Below the pieces are notes generated by a model, which made no database searches, was not told the DNA's origin, and worked only from the letters and a program-made list of their open reading frames with translations. The translations under genes were made by a program, and so were the position numbers. Positions 1 through 7,539 of a stretch of 14,290 nt of DNA are shown here, one piece after another (within the stretch, counting starts at the first letter, position 1; every line of letters begins with the position of its first letter). Source of the DNA: Phycisphaerales bacterium UBA2218 (lineage in GTDB: Bacteria > Planctomycetota > Phycisphaerae > Sedimentisphaerales > Anaerobacaceae); the NCBI GenBank assembly GCA_002327785.1, contig DCUI01000135.1, positions 1-14,290 of the forward strand. Reading direction: 5' to 3'.

Positions 1-2
1 GC

Positions 3-701
3 AACGCCTTCGGCGGGAGCTGGTATCAGAAATCGGACCTGATCGGAGATTACCGCACCTACCTCGCCAAGGAGCTGGTCGCCCACATCGACGCCAAGTA
101 CCGGACGATCGCTGATCCGAACCATCGCGCCATTGCAGGCCATTCCATGGGCGGGTACGGCGCGCTATCCTTGGCGATCGACTATCCCGATGTCTTCAGG
201 GCCATGGCAGCCCTCAGCTCGGTCAACGACTTCCAAAGCGAGCCGAACGCGATCGATCTGTTCGTGGCGCAGTACCCCGAGACGGTGGGAGTGCCCCAAG
301 CGGGGGACTTCATCGCGGCCATCTTCTATGCCTGGGCCGCCGCGTTCACGCCCAATCTCGGCAACCCGCCGTACTTCGTGGACCTGCCCGTGAAGTACCC
401 GGAAAAGACCGCCATCCCGGAGGTCTGGCAGAAATGGGTGGACGCGGACCTGATCCACCAGATCGAACGGGACGGCGGCAACCTGGCCAACACCACAATC
501 CTGCTGGCCAACGGCCGAGGACCGACCATCCTCGGGGAGGAGGTCGCCGCGGACACCCTCGTGGCGGCGTTGTATGAGAAGGCCCTCTCCTTCACATACG
601 TCCCGACCCCCGGCGACCATGTCAGCGATTTGCGGACGAAGTTGTCCGTGGCCTTGGAGTTCCTGTATCAGCACATCGCTCCAGACGGCGAGGCCCAATA
701 G
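3..701 (+). CDS. Esterase-family alpha/beta hydrolase, 3' part (5' end outside window)
   Basis: The reading frame is open from the window edge to TAG at 699-701, giving 232 visible residues; the start lies upstream. The nucleophile elbow GHSMGGYGAL puts the catalytic serine at 144-146. It is preceded by the typical run of esterase D / feruloyl-esterase-like proteins (an NAFGGSWY segment, then a helix with KYRTI just before the elbow). A late GDH (His codon 618-620) followed by a C-terminal helix fits the catalytic histidine. The acidic member of the triad is not obvious: the strand ILLANGRG lacks the usual Asp, and a nearby Glu (GEE) may serve. The family hydrolyses carboxylic esters, often acylated sugars or S-formylglutathione; the substrate cannot be told here, and export cannot be judged without the N-terminus. 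Confidence 0.85.
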   Translation, partial: NAFGGSWYQKSDLIGDYRTYLAKELVAHIDAKYRTIADPNHRAIAGHSMGGYGALSLAIDYPDVFRAMAALSSVNDFQSEPNAIDLFVAQYPETVGVPQAGDFIAAIFYAWAAAFTPNLGNPPYFVDLPVKYPEKTAIPEVWQKWVDADLIHQIERDGGNLANTTILLANGRGPTILGEEVAADTLVAALYEKALSFTYVPTPGDHVSDLRTKLSVALEFLYQHIAPDGEAQ

Positions 702-707
702 GGAAAC

Positions 708-724
708 GGTACGTGATACGTACC
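708..724 (+). terminator. Hairpin just after the esterase stop, possible terminator
   Basis: GGTACGT and ACGTACC form a perfect 7-bp inverted repeat with a 3-nt loop, starting 7 nt after the stop codon. The position suits a 3'-end hairpin, but no T-run follows, so an intrinsic terminator is not demonstrated. It could equally act as an mRNA-stabilising hairpin. Confidence 0.35.
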
Positions 725-829
725 CTACACGGATCGACGATGTGCGAATCGATGACTGGGTGGTGCAGCCGTAAGGCACAGGACGGTCCCTACCTCACAG
801 GATGCCGTTTTATCCTGCGGAGAGATGTC

Positions 830-857
830 TTGACTTTGGCTGGGTGACTGGTATGCT
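830..857 (+). promoter_or_regulatory. Candidate sigma70-type promoter for the secreted-protein genes
   Basis: TTGACT (830-835, 5 of 6 to consensus) and TATGCT (852-857, 4 of 6) are separated by 16 bp. This is the best promoter-like match in the gap between the esterase and the PD40 gene. A start near 864 would give a leader of about 190 nt, which contains a small ORF at 881-1051. Confidence 0.45.
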
Positions 858-880
858 ATGAATAGAAGGAGCGGTGAAAT

Positions 881-1051
881 ATGAGGCCATCGCGTCGCAT
901 TCTCGCCGTGCACACTCGATACTTATATGCTCGCCGTGTTGATGCCGACGACATTCCTGCGCCCGCCCTAAGCCTGCTCCCTCTGGGGTATTGTCTTGAA
1001 TCCCTACGAGACGGTTTCCCGATTGAATCCCGAGAAGAAAGAGAGGCCTGA
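881..1051 (+). CDS. Possible small ORF (56 aa), leader-like, hypothetical
   Basis: An ATG at 881 follows AAGGAG (866-871) with a 9-nt spacer, and the frame stays open for 56 codons to TGA at 1049-1051. The stop ends one base before the ATG of the PD40-dockerin-LamG gene at 1053, so coupled translation is possible. The peptide is Arg-rich at its start (MRPSRRILA) and shows no domain, signal peptide or membrane segment. No homology is recognised. The good ribosome-binding site and the abutting stop favour it; its lack of features argues against it. Confidence 0.3.
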   Translation: MRPSRRILAVHTRYLYARRVDADDIPAPALSLLPLGYCLESLRDGFPIESREEREA

Positions 1052-1052
1052 G

Positions 1053-2714
1053 ATGAAGACCGCGTTTGTCAAGTCGTTGGTAATCGTATCACTCTTCTTG
1101 ATTGCCTCCGCAGGTCCTGCGCGAGCGGATTTCAGATTCGGTAAACCGCAAAGTTTGGGGCCGGTCATCAACACCCCTTCGTATGAATTGGGGGCCACCG
1201 CGTCGATGGACGGCCTGGAGTTGTATTTCTCATCGCAGCGACCTGGTGGGTACGGCGACTGGGACATCTGGGTAAGCACGCGCCAGAGCGTCAACGACCC
1301 TTGGGGCCCGCCCAGCAACCTCGGGCCGACGGTCAACAGCCCGTACAAAGAAGCCTTCACCCGACTGTCCTGGGACGGTCTGACGCTCTATTTCAGCGGC
1401 ATCGATTCCATGCACCGGCCCGGCGGGCTGGGCGGTGCGGATATCTGGATGTCCACCCGGGCCAGCCGTGCTGACCCTTGGGGCGCGCCCGTGAATATGG
1501 GTGCCCCCATCAACAGTCCTGCCAATGACCGGAGCCCTTTCTTATCCCGCAATGGTTTGACGTTCGTCTTCAATTCCGACCGAGCTGGAGGATACGGCGA
1601 CGGCGACCTGTGGATGTCCACGCGGCCCACCGTGCAGGACCCGTGGGGTGCGCCGGTCAATCTTGGGCCCAACGTCAATAGCCCCTATAGTGACTTTTAC
1701 CCTGCTCTGTCAGCCGATGGTCTGGCTCTGTTCTTCTGCTCTACTCGCGCCAGCGGGTACGGTGGCTACGACGTGTGGATGACCACGCGAAAGAGCGCCA
1801 TTGCCCCCTGGGGTTCGGCGGTTAACCTGGGTCCGGTGATCAATAGCTCAGGGATCGATGCGCCGGGCGGCCTGTCCGCCGACCTGACAACCCTCTACCT
1901 TACGTCCGACCGTCCCGGTACTTTCGGAACATGGGACGTTTGGGAGGCGCCGATCCTCCCTATTGTGGACTTCAGCGGCGATGGGACCGTGAATATCGCC
2001 GACCTCCTGAGACTGATCGAGTCTTGGGGCCAGGAGGACCCGACGATCGACGTGGGTCCCATGCCCTGGGGCGACGGGGTGGTCGATGCAGCGGATCTGG
2101 AGGTCCTGATGAGCTACTGGGGCCAGGAGATCCCGAATCCGGCACTGATCGCCCACTGGAAGCTGGATGAGACGGAAGGGACCGTCGCCGCCGACAGCCT
2201 CGGGGACAACGATGGCATCGTGACAGGCGTTCCACTGTGGAGGCCGAAAGGCGGCCAGGTGGACGGCGCTCTGGAACTCGATGGGGCGAGTTTTGTCGCG
2301 ACCAAGTCCGTCCTGAGCCCCTCGGACGGTCCATTCAGCATCTTCGCCTGGGTAAAGGGTGGGACGCCGGGGCAGGTGGTGATCTCGCAACAGGAAGGCG
2401 TCAACTGGCTCATGGCGGACCCGGCCACAGGGGCACTCATGACCGAGCTACAGAGCGGTGGTCGCAACAGCAAGGCTTTGCATTCTGATGCGATCATTAC
2501 GGACGGCGCCTGGCATTGTGTGGGCTTCACGTGGGATGGTTCGAAACGGACTTTGTACGTCGATGGCATCGCGGTCGCTCAGGATACGCAGTCCGATCTC
2601 GCAGGATCGACCGGCGGCCTGAACATCGGCGCCGGGAGCACGCTTGCGCCTGGGACCTTCTGGTCCGGCCTGATCGACGATGTGTGGATCTACAAATGCG
2701 TGGTGAAACCGTAG
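1053..2714 (+). CDS. Secreted PD40-repeat, dockerin-type and LamG domain protein
   Basis: This is a 553-residue exported multidomain protein. Residues 1-25 form a signal peptide (KTAFVK, hydrophobic run, cleavage after GPARA). Residues about 28-300 hold five PD40/TolB-like beta-propeller repeats with the core DPWG-PVNLGP-VNSP then DGL-LYF-S-RPGGYG-D-W. Residues 305-358 form a dockerin type I-like pair: the first calcium loop is complete (D306, S308, D310, T312, N314, D317), while the second lacks the first acidic ligand. Residues 362-553 are a LamG/concanavalin-like jelly roll ending in GTFWSGLIDDVWIY. The frame is open from a TTG at 996, but ATG 1053 is chosen because GAGAGG lies 6 nt upstream and the signal peptide starts there. 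The likely role is surface or extracellular carbohydrate or protein binding; no catalytic motif is seen. It heads a three-gene cluster. Confidence 0.85.
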   Translation: MKTAFVKSLVIVSLFLIASAGPARADFRFGKPQSLGPVINTPSYELGATASMDGLELYFSSQRPGGYGDWDIWVSTRQSVNDPWGPPSNLGPTVNSPYKEAFTRLSWDGLTLYFSGIDSMHRPGGLGGADIWMSTRASRADPWGAPVNMGAPINSPANDRSPFLSRNGLTFVFNSDRAGGYGDGDLWMSTRPTVQDPWGAPVNLGPNVNSPYSDFYPALSADGLALFFCSTRASGYGGYDVWMTTRKSAIAPWGSAVNLGPVINSSGIDAPGGLSADLTTLYLTSDRPGTFGTWDVWEAPILPIVDFSGDGTVNIADLLRLIESWGQEDPTIDVGPMPWGDGVVDAADLEVLMSYWGQEIPNPALIAHWKLDETEGTVAADSLGDNDGIVTGVPLWRPKGGQVDGALELDGASFVATKSVLSPSDGPFSIFAWVKGGTPGQVVISQQEGVNWLMADPATGALMTELQSGGRNSKALHSDAIITDGAWHCVGFTWDGSKRTLYVDGIAVAQDTQSDLAGSTGGLNIGAGSTLAPGTFWSGLIDDVWIYKCVVKP

Positions 2715-2772
2715 GCAATTCAACCAATAGAGACGGGTTGCAGATGCGACCAGTGAATGGAGGTAAACACCC

Positions 2773-4911
2773 ATGAATGCAGCACACAGGCATCCGGGAT
2801 TCCTGATGGCCATATTTCTCCTGGCTGAAGTATCCGGCACCGGCGGGCACAACGCATTCGCCAGCGAACCGCCCGTCGCAGAAGCCGGGCTGCCAAGATA
2901 TGCGGCGAAGGACCCCGTGCAACTCGATGGGAGCGGATCGTACGACCCAGACGAGTCTGGCCCGTTGAGCTACTCGTGGACACAAGTCTCCGGGCTGCCA
3001 TTGGTGATCGCGGGGGCAGATACCCCGACCCCCGAGATCAGCGGATTTGTCCAGACACAGGAGATTCAGGAGTGCGTGTTCGAACTCATCGTCCACGATG
3101 GCCAATCCGCCAGTCTTGCTGATACGGCTAAGGTCGTCATCGTGCCGGATTTTGGCCCCAGCACGCTGAAACTGGAGAATGGGCCGTTCGATTCAAGCAA
3201 GCCAACCATCATTTTCTTTAGCGGGTCAATGGATGGCGTAAATGGTATGGCAGGGTCTCCTTGGAGTCCCGGTCCTGCGTGGAGTGATCGAGCCAACCTG
3301 ATCGATTTTCCCAGTGGGTATACCCCCGACAGCGGATATACGCCTGCCGGCGGCACCGCCACGCGTACGTATTACAAGTATGGCGACATGATCATCGCGT
3401 ACCTGTCGGCGGTGGCACCCGACTACCGACAAACGATTCAAATCATAGGCATGAGCTCGGGCGTCGATCCTGCTCTTAACGTAGGGATACGCCTGAACGA
3501 GACCTACTGGGACCGGCGCTATGCGGTCAACCATGTCACGGGTCTCGATGGGGGGGTGATTCGCCTCCTGGAGGGCGGGACCACTCTCTCGGCGTCCCAA
3601 GCCCTGGCTCGCTTAGGCAGTCTCTCTCGGGAGAACGTGGACATGGTGGCGGGCTGGAAGGCGTTTCTCGATCCTTTTCATCGCTTTCTGGCGAGTGCCG
3701 TGGACGGAGAGCAATGCTGGATCGACTTTTACTGCGGAACTATGTGGTTTCCTCGTTTCGAGCCGCCTCCGCACAACGACGTCCTCTGGGTCCGCAGCGG
3801 CCTGGATCATGGTTCCGTTTTCAACTGGTACATCAGCTCCCTTACCGGCGCCGACATGAACAAGTTCAACAGTGGCATCGTTGCCGGGGCTTACTGGTCG
3901 GTGATCGGCCCGGGCAAGAACCTGCAGTTGGCCGCCGCACCGGGGACGTACTACTTCGCTTGGAGTGGCGGCGCACAGACTGGAACGATGGGCTTCTTCA
4001 ACCAGTCCGAGTACCCCGGCCAGTTGCCAGAACCAGTTACGCTTCTGGACCTCCATGATCCGGCGTTTCCGCGAGAGGACCCCAACGGCATGATCCTGAC
4101 CTGCAAGGCCAGTGAAAATGTGGTCGGCTATCAGCTCCTTTCCGGCTCCGATCCCTACGATGTCGCACACTACCACCTCGTGACTGACAGCAATTCCCCT
4201 CCGGCGCTGGCCGTAACCGAGCTCCCCCCGACCGATACCTGGTGGACCGTAAAGGTTCGTGACGCTTATGGCTCTACAATCTACGCGGATCCCATCCGTG
4301 TGGGTCTGCCCGTGGCGATGATCGCCTATTGGACGCTGGACGAGGTCCAAGGCAACCGCGCGGCTGATAGCACCGCCCACCACGATGGCACCGTTCACGG
4401 CGGAGCGCTTTGGCAGCCGACAGGCGGCCAGAAGGCCGGCGCGCTGGCATTCGATGGCGTCGATGATTATGTCAGCACCGGTTTTGTACTCAACCCCTCG
4501 ACGGGTCCGTTCAGCGTCCTTGCCTGGGTCAAGGGCGGGGCTCGCGGCCAAGTGCTCGTCGGCCAGGAACTGGGAACCAACTGGCTGCGGGCCGATGAAA
4601 CCACGGGGGCCCTGCGTACGGACCTTCGCCAGCCAGGTTCCAGCGGACGTCTTGGTAAACCAGCCGGGCCTCCCCTCGTTTCCTCGGCCGTGATCACCGA
4701 CGACCAATGGCACAGGGTGGGCCTTGTCTGGGATGGCGGACAGCGGGTCTTGTACGTCGATGACGTCGAAGTCGCCCGAGACACGGCCGCCGATCTGGAG
4801 CCGGCAGTGGGCGGTCTTCGGCTGGGGGTGGACGGTACCCTCACTCCCGGCACCTTCTGGTCCGGCCTCATCGACGACGTGCGGATCTACAATCGGGCGG
4901 TGATGCCGTGA
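2773..4911 (+). CDS. Secreted PKD-like, alpha/beta-hydrolase-like and LamG protein
   Basis: This 712-residue protein starts at ATG 2773, with GGAGG 9 nt upstream. A signal peptide spans residues 1-30 (hydrophobic LMAIFLLAEV, AFA before the probable cut). Residues 33-127 look like a PKD/REJ immunoglobulin-like module (LDGSGSYDPD, SYSWTQVSG). Residues about 130-425 read as an alpha/beta hydrolase: a strand PTIIFFSGSMDG, then IIGMSSG (226-230, GxSxG, putative nucleophile S228), and LDHGSVFNWY with His346 placed as in lipases. The catalytic Asp is not identified. After a linker region, residues 515-712 form a LamG domain clearly paralogous to that of the preceding gene, ending in GTFWSGLIDDVRIYNRAV. 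It lies 58 nt after that gene. A secreted esterase or lipase with adhesive modules is the best guess; the hydrolase assignment is inference. Confidence 0.75.
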   Translation: MNAAHRHPGFLMAIFLLAEVSGTGGHNAFASEPPVAEAGLPRYAAKDPVQLDGSGSYDPDESGPLSYSWTQVSGLPLVIAGADTPTPEISGFVQTQEIQECVFELIVHDGQSASLADTAKVVIVPDFGPSTLKLENGPFDSSKPTIIFFSGSMDGVNGMAGSPWSPGPAWSDRANLIDFPSGYTPDSGYTPAGGTATRTYYKYGDMIIAYLSAVAPDYRQTIQIIGMSSGVDPALNVGIRLNETYWDRRYAVNHVTGLDGGVIRLLEGGTTLSASQALARLGSLSRENVDMVAGWKAFLDPFHRFLASAVDGEQCWIDFYCGTMWFPRFEPPPHNDVLWVRSGLDHGSVFNWYISSLTGADMNKFNSGIVAGAYWSVIGPGKNLQLAAAPGTYYFAWSGGAQTGTMGFFNQSEYPGQLPEPVTLLDLHDPAFPREDPNGMILTCKASENVVGYQLLSGSDPYDVAHYHLVTDSNSPPALAVTELPPTDTWWTVKVRDAYGSTIYADPIRVGLPVAMIAYWTLDEVQGNRAADSTAHHDGTVHGGALWQPTGGQKAGALAFDGVDDYVSTGFVLNPSTGPFSVLAWVKGGARGQVLVGQELGTNWLRADETTGALRTDLRQPGSSGRLGKPAGPPLVSSAVITDDQWHRVGLVWDGGQRVLYVDDVEVARDTAADLEPAVGGLRLGVDGTLTPGTFWSGLIDDVRIYNRAVMP

Positions 4912-4952
4912 GTCAGTTCTCCTATTGCCGTCTGAAAAGAGAGAGGTGTGAG

Positions 4953-5654
4953 ATGAAGGCCAGGATTCTGAAATTCTCATTCGTCGCGTTGTTTCTGCTG
5001 ATCGTCCCGATACATCCCGCCCGAGGCGATTTCACCTTCGGCGACCCTGTGAATCTTGGGTTCCCCGTTAATGACTCGTCCGACGTGCGAGGAATGTGTG
5101 TCTCCCGCGACGGGCTGGCGCTGTACTTCAGTTCCAATCGGCCTGGCGGGTACGGGAGTTATGACCTCTACGTCACAAGGCGTGCAACGACCTCGTCTGC
5201 GTGGGGCACACCGGTGAATCTCGGGCCAACGGTCAACAGTTCCAGTGCGGATTATCAGCCGTGGATTTCACCCGACGGCCTCTCGCTTCTCTTTGCCTCC
5301 ACGCGCCCCGGCGGACTGGGCTACGACGAGGACCTATGGATGACCACCCGGGCCGGTGTCTCCGATCCCTGGGGTACGCCGGTGAATCTTGGCCCAGCTA
5401 TCAACACGCCGGCTGAAGACTTCTGCCCGAGTATGTCGGCCGACGGTTCCACCCTCTATTTCGCGTCCAGCGGACACGGCGGCTACGGCTACTATGATGT
5501 CTTTCAGGCCCCGATTTCCATCGTTCCGATCTGTGGCGATTCCGAGCATCCGTATCCGATTGGTGATCTGAACAAGGATTGCCGCGTGGATATCGAGGAC
5601 TTAGTCCTGCTCATCGAACACTGGATGGAATGCACCGGCCCCGAATGTGAGTAG
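4953..5654 (+). CDS. Secreted PD40-repeat protein with C-terminal dockerin-type loop
   Basis: This is a 233-residue protein. The signal peptide is residues 1-25 (MKARILKFSF, hydrophobic core, cut near PARG). Three PD40 repeats (about 28-80, 81-135, 136-187) have the same WGTPVNLGP and RPGGYG signatures as the gene at 1053, but only three of the five copies. Residues 203-226 contain one complete dockerin-type calcium loop (D205, N207, D209, R211, D213, D216) followed by IEHWMEC; a second loop is absent. The frame also has a GTG at 4908 that overlaps the previous stop. ATG 4953 is preferred because GAGAGG sits 6 nt upstream, exactly as at 1053, and because the signal peptide begins there. It is probably the last gene of the cluster. 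No enzymatic motif is seen. Confidence 0.85.
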   Translation: MKARILKFSFVALFLLIVPIHPARGDFTFGDPVNLGFPVNDSSDVRGMCVSRDGLALYFSSNRPGGYGSYDLYVTRRATTSSAWGTPVNLGPTVNSSSADYQPWISPDGLSLLFASTRPGGLGYDEDLWMTTRAGVSDPWGTPVNLGPAINTPAEDFCPSMSADGSTLYFASSGHGGYGYYDVFQAPISIVPICGDSEHPYPIGDLNKDCRVDIEDLVLLIEHWMECTGPECE

Positions 5655-5949
5655 AAGAGATCGACGGGTGCATAGGGGCCGCGCGGTAACGGCGTAAGAC
5701 GCATGCACAATAGAAACTGGTCGCGTACGCCACGAGAAGCAGAGGAACAGACAGGACGGTCGGCCATGGGACGAGGGATTGCAGTTGGCATAAGGATACT
5801 CGTGTGGAACCTTGTGCGAGGGCCACCCGCACATTTCGCAGACCTCAGGGTGTTGAGGGCGGTGCGGAGGGTACCTTTCTACGAGATCCTGGGCCTCAGG
5901 GGCCCGTGTGAAACGATTTGCAGGGCTTCTCAGTCGAAAGGATAGGAAG
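5655..5949. other. Gap after the PD40-dockerin gene, no convincing gene
   Basis: A possible branched hairpin lies just after the stop: outer arms GTGCAT (5668-5673) and ATGCAC (5703-5708), inner arms GCCG (5678-5681) and CGGC (5690-5693). A short GGGCC/GGCCC inverted repeat lies near 5890-5905. No T-run follows either one. An 80-codon frame at 5703-5945 has no ribosome-binding site and no recognisable domain, so it is not called. Confidence 0.4.
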
Positions 5950-6159
5950 ATGAAGGCGCGAATAATCATTATTATCGAGACTGTAGCAAGCTCACAGGAA
6001 GGAATTGCTTTAAGAGCCTATATGGCAGGGATTTATATCAATAGGGCGCTGCTGGCAACTGGGCCTCCAAATACGTCATCATGGATTGCCAGGGAAGGCC
6101 TACAAAGCCGACCCTTTCGTGCGATCAGACATGCGGGCTGTGCCCGTTGTCGTCTGTAG
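5950..6159 (+). CDS. Doubtful small ORF (69 aa) with an MKAR start like the upstream gene
   Basis: ATG 5950 has AAAGGA 7 nt upstream, and its first codons (MKARIIIIIETV) echo the start of the gene at 4953 (MKARILKFSFV). The hydrophobic stretch is broken by Glu after only five Ile, so it is not a working signal peptide. The frame overlaps the Tail Collar frame at 6081 and ends inside it. It may be a real small gene, a leader, or the decayed 5' end of a gene whose frame shifted into the downstream one. No function can be given. Confidence 0.25.
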   Translation: MKARIIIIIETVASSQEGIALRAYMAGIYINRALLATGPPNTSSWIAREGLQSRPFRAIRHAGCARCRL

Positions 6160-7028
6160 CTGTGCTACAGTCTCTTATTATCGCGGCATTAGGCTTGTTG
6201 ATGGTCTTCCTGACTCGACGAAGCGACACACAGGCGGCTCTGGAGGCGCCATTCGCTGCGGACATGCCTGTCGGATCGATCATCGCGTACGCCGGGAGCG
6301 CGGCGCCGGACGGGTGGCTGCTGTGCGATGGTGAACTCTATGACATATACGACTACGCCGACCTGTTTGAGGTTGTCGAATTCACGTATGGCGGCAACAC
6401 GGCGAAAACCGCTTTCCGAGTGCCCGATCTGACGGGAAGAGTGCCGGTGGGCGTCAAACCACTCTCATGGTACTGCAGCGAACTCGGACAGACGGGCGGC
6501 GACGCGGAAGTCACTCTCACAGAAAGCCAGATGCCGTCGCACAAGCACGATGTCAGTGCCTCCGGTCACAGCCACGAGATCAGCGTTTCTCCCCACACGC
6601 ACGCGATCGCCGTTGCCGCACACACCCACAGCATCGTCGATGCTGGGCACAGCCACGCTGTGAGCGATCCCGGGCACAGCCACGGCATCACCGATCCGGG
6701 GCACAAGCATTGGATCTCGATTCACGAGCGCCTGGGACAAGGCCATGTGGACGATTCGGGGGACAACGAGCGAGGAAACACCTCGACAGGCACGAGTACC
6801 ACCGGCATCTCCGTGAACAAGGCGGTCACAAACATGAGCATAGACAAGACGTCCACCGGCATCGCTGTCGGCCAGACGAGTCCTACCGCCTCTGCAGCCA
6901 ACACTACGGTCAGCGCATCGGCACAGAGCGTTGTGGTCGGTGTGTCGGAAGCCTCGAAAGGTTCGGATACAGCCCATGACAATTTGCAGCCGTACATGGC
7001 CGTGAACTACATCATCAAGTGTCGTTGA
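6081..7028 (+). CDS. Membrane-anchored Tail Collar domain protein with HxH needle
   Basis: This is a 315-residue protein in phage tail-fibre style. Residues 26-44 (VAVLQSLIIAALGLLMVFL) form one hydrophobic segment followed by TRR, a likely signal anchor. Residues 62-125 match the Tail Collar domain (PVGSIIAYAG, PDGWLLCDG, FRVPDLTGRVPVG). Residues 154-210 carry seven HxH motifs, and a Ser/Thr-rich repetitive stretch leads to the classic terminus NLQPYMAVNYIIKC. Tail collar proteins trimerise at the tip of phage fibres, and HxH pairs bind metal on the threefold axis. Here no other phage gene is nearby and a membrane anchor is present, so a cell-surface fibre is a reasonable inference. The start is uncertain: ATG 6081 has no clear ribosome-binding site, and TTG 6147 or GTG 6162 are alternatives that would still keep most of the membrane segment. 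Confidence 0.8.
   Translation: MDCQGRPTKPTLSCDQTCGLCPLSSVAVLQSLIIAALGLLMVFLTRRSDTQAALEAPFAADMPVGSIIAYAGSAAPDGWLLCDGELYDIYDYADLFEVVEFTYGGNTAKTAFRVPDLTGRVPVGVKPLSWYCSELGQTGGDAEVTLTESQMPSHKHDVSASGHSHEISVSPHTHAIAVAAHTHSIVDAGHSHAVSDPGHSHGITDPGHKHWISIHERLGQGHVDDSGDNERGNTSTGTSTTGISVNKAVTNMSIDKTSTGIAVGQTSPTASAANTTVSASAQSVVVGVSEASKGSDTAHDNLQPYMAVNYIIKCR
6540..6710 (+). repeat. 27-bp coding periodicity: seven HxH motifs
   Basis: His-x-His pairs fall at residues 154, 163, 172, 181, 190, 199 and 208 of the Tail Collar protein, always nine residues apart. They read HKH, HSH, HTH, HTH, HSH, HSH, HKH. The regular spacing predicts a column of metal sites along a trimeric beta needle. Confidence 0.85.
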
Positions 7029-7139
7029 GACATTCGGGCAACTGGAGAACACAGCGAACTCAGAGATCGGCTCAGGAGGCACATAGGCGCGGCGGCAGAG
7101 AAGGCGAAAGCTCTACCGATGGTTTCTTCCGGAATACCG

Positions 7140-7435
7140 ACAGGCGCCAGAGGTATGGCGCAAACCGGAGATTCAGCTTCACGACAAGAGAAAGAGAGAG
7201 GTTCCGCAGCCGCTCCATGCGTCGCTTTCCCTGCGGAAGACCTGGCTGCTGCCAGTTCTGGAATCATGACTGACTATTCGGGAGCAGGGTCCAGCGAGAG
7301 CAGAAGCCAGGTGTGCAGGTAGAAGCGCACGGACATTGCTGACCGGCGGAGGGATGGCCGCGTACGACGACCGATGGTATGGGGGCCGAGGATCGGGATT
7401 CGCCTCCGAGATATGAGGAAAGACGAGGTTCCGCA
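7140..7435 (+). repeat. Left copy of the hairpin repeat family (unit 1 plus start of next)
   Basis: The core runs from TTCCGCAG (7202-7209) paired with CTGCGGAA (7231-7238), through a second small hairpin CTGGC-TGCT-GCCAG (7242-7255) and GGAATCATGACTGACTATTC, to GACCGGCGGAGGGATGGCCG (7341-7360). The stretch before the hairpin (ATTCAGCTTC, AAGAGAAAG) and the one after the unit (GATCGGGATTCGCCTCCGAG) match the inter-unit spacer of the right array near 12920-12960. TTCCGCA at 7429-7435 is the first arm of a further unit that is broken off there. It lies between the Tail Collar gene and the BlaI gene. No gene is supported in 7029-7485. Confidence 0.8.
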
Positions 7436-7481
7436 TCCAAGCCATCCGGGAATATTTTCTTGAGATCTTCCTTTTTTTCCA

Positions 7482-7511
7482 TTGCATGGTCGCACAGATG
7501 TGCGATATTAT
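7482..7511 (+). promoter_or_regulatory. Candidate promoter of the BlaI-type gene
   Basis: TTGCAT (7482-7487) and TATTAT (7506-7511) are separated by 18 bp. The spacer is filled by the first operator dyad and the -10 is directly followed by the second, which is the layout of an autorepressed promoter. Transcription would start near 7518, giving a leader of about 20 nt. Confidence 0.55.
7490..7505. promoter_or_regulatory. BlaI/MecI-type operator dyad O1
   Basis: TCGCACA-GA-TGTGCGA is a perfect inverted repeat with 7-bp arms and a 2-bp centre. It keeps the ACA-N2-TGT core known from BlaI/MecI operators (TACA-N2-TGTA). It sits between -35 and -10 of the gene that encodes a repressor of this family. 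Confidence 0.75.
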
Positions 7512-7513
7512 AT

Positions 7514-7529
7514 TCGCACACTTGTACGA
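7514..7529. promoter_or_regulatory. BlaI/MecI-type operator dyad O2
   Basis: TCGCACA-CT-TGTACGA is the same dyad with one mismatched arm position, centred 24 bp (a little over two helical turns) from the first. It covers the expected transcription start and reaches the edge of the ribosome-binding site. Confidence 0.7.
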
Positions 7530-7539
7530 GGAGCCTAAA

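Noticed and set aside
3613..4980. 455-codon minus-strand frame
   Set aside because: It lies opposite a gene with ribosome-binding site, signal peptide and recognisable PKD-like and LamG domains, and shows no domain of its own.
6081..7028. Prophage
   Set aside because: Only a single Tail Collar protein is present, with a membrane anchor; no capsid, terminase, integrase or other tail gene is in the window.
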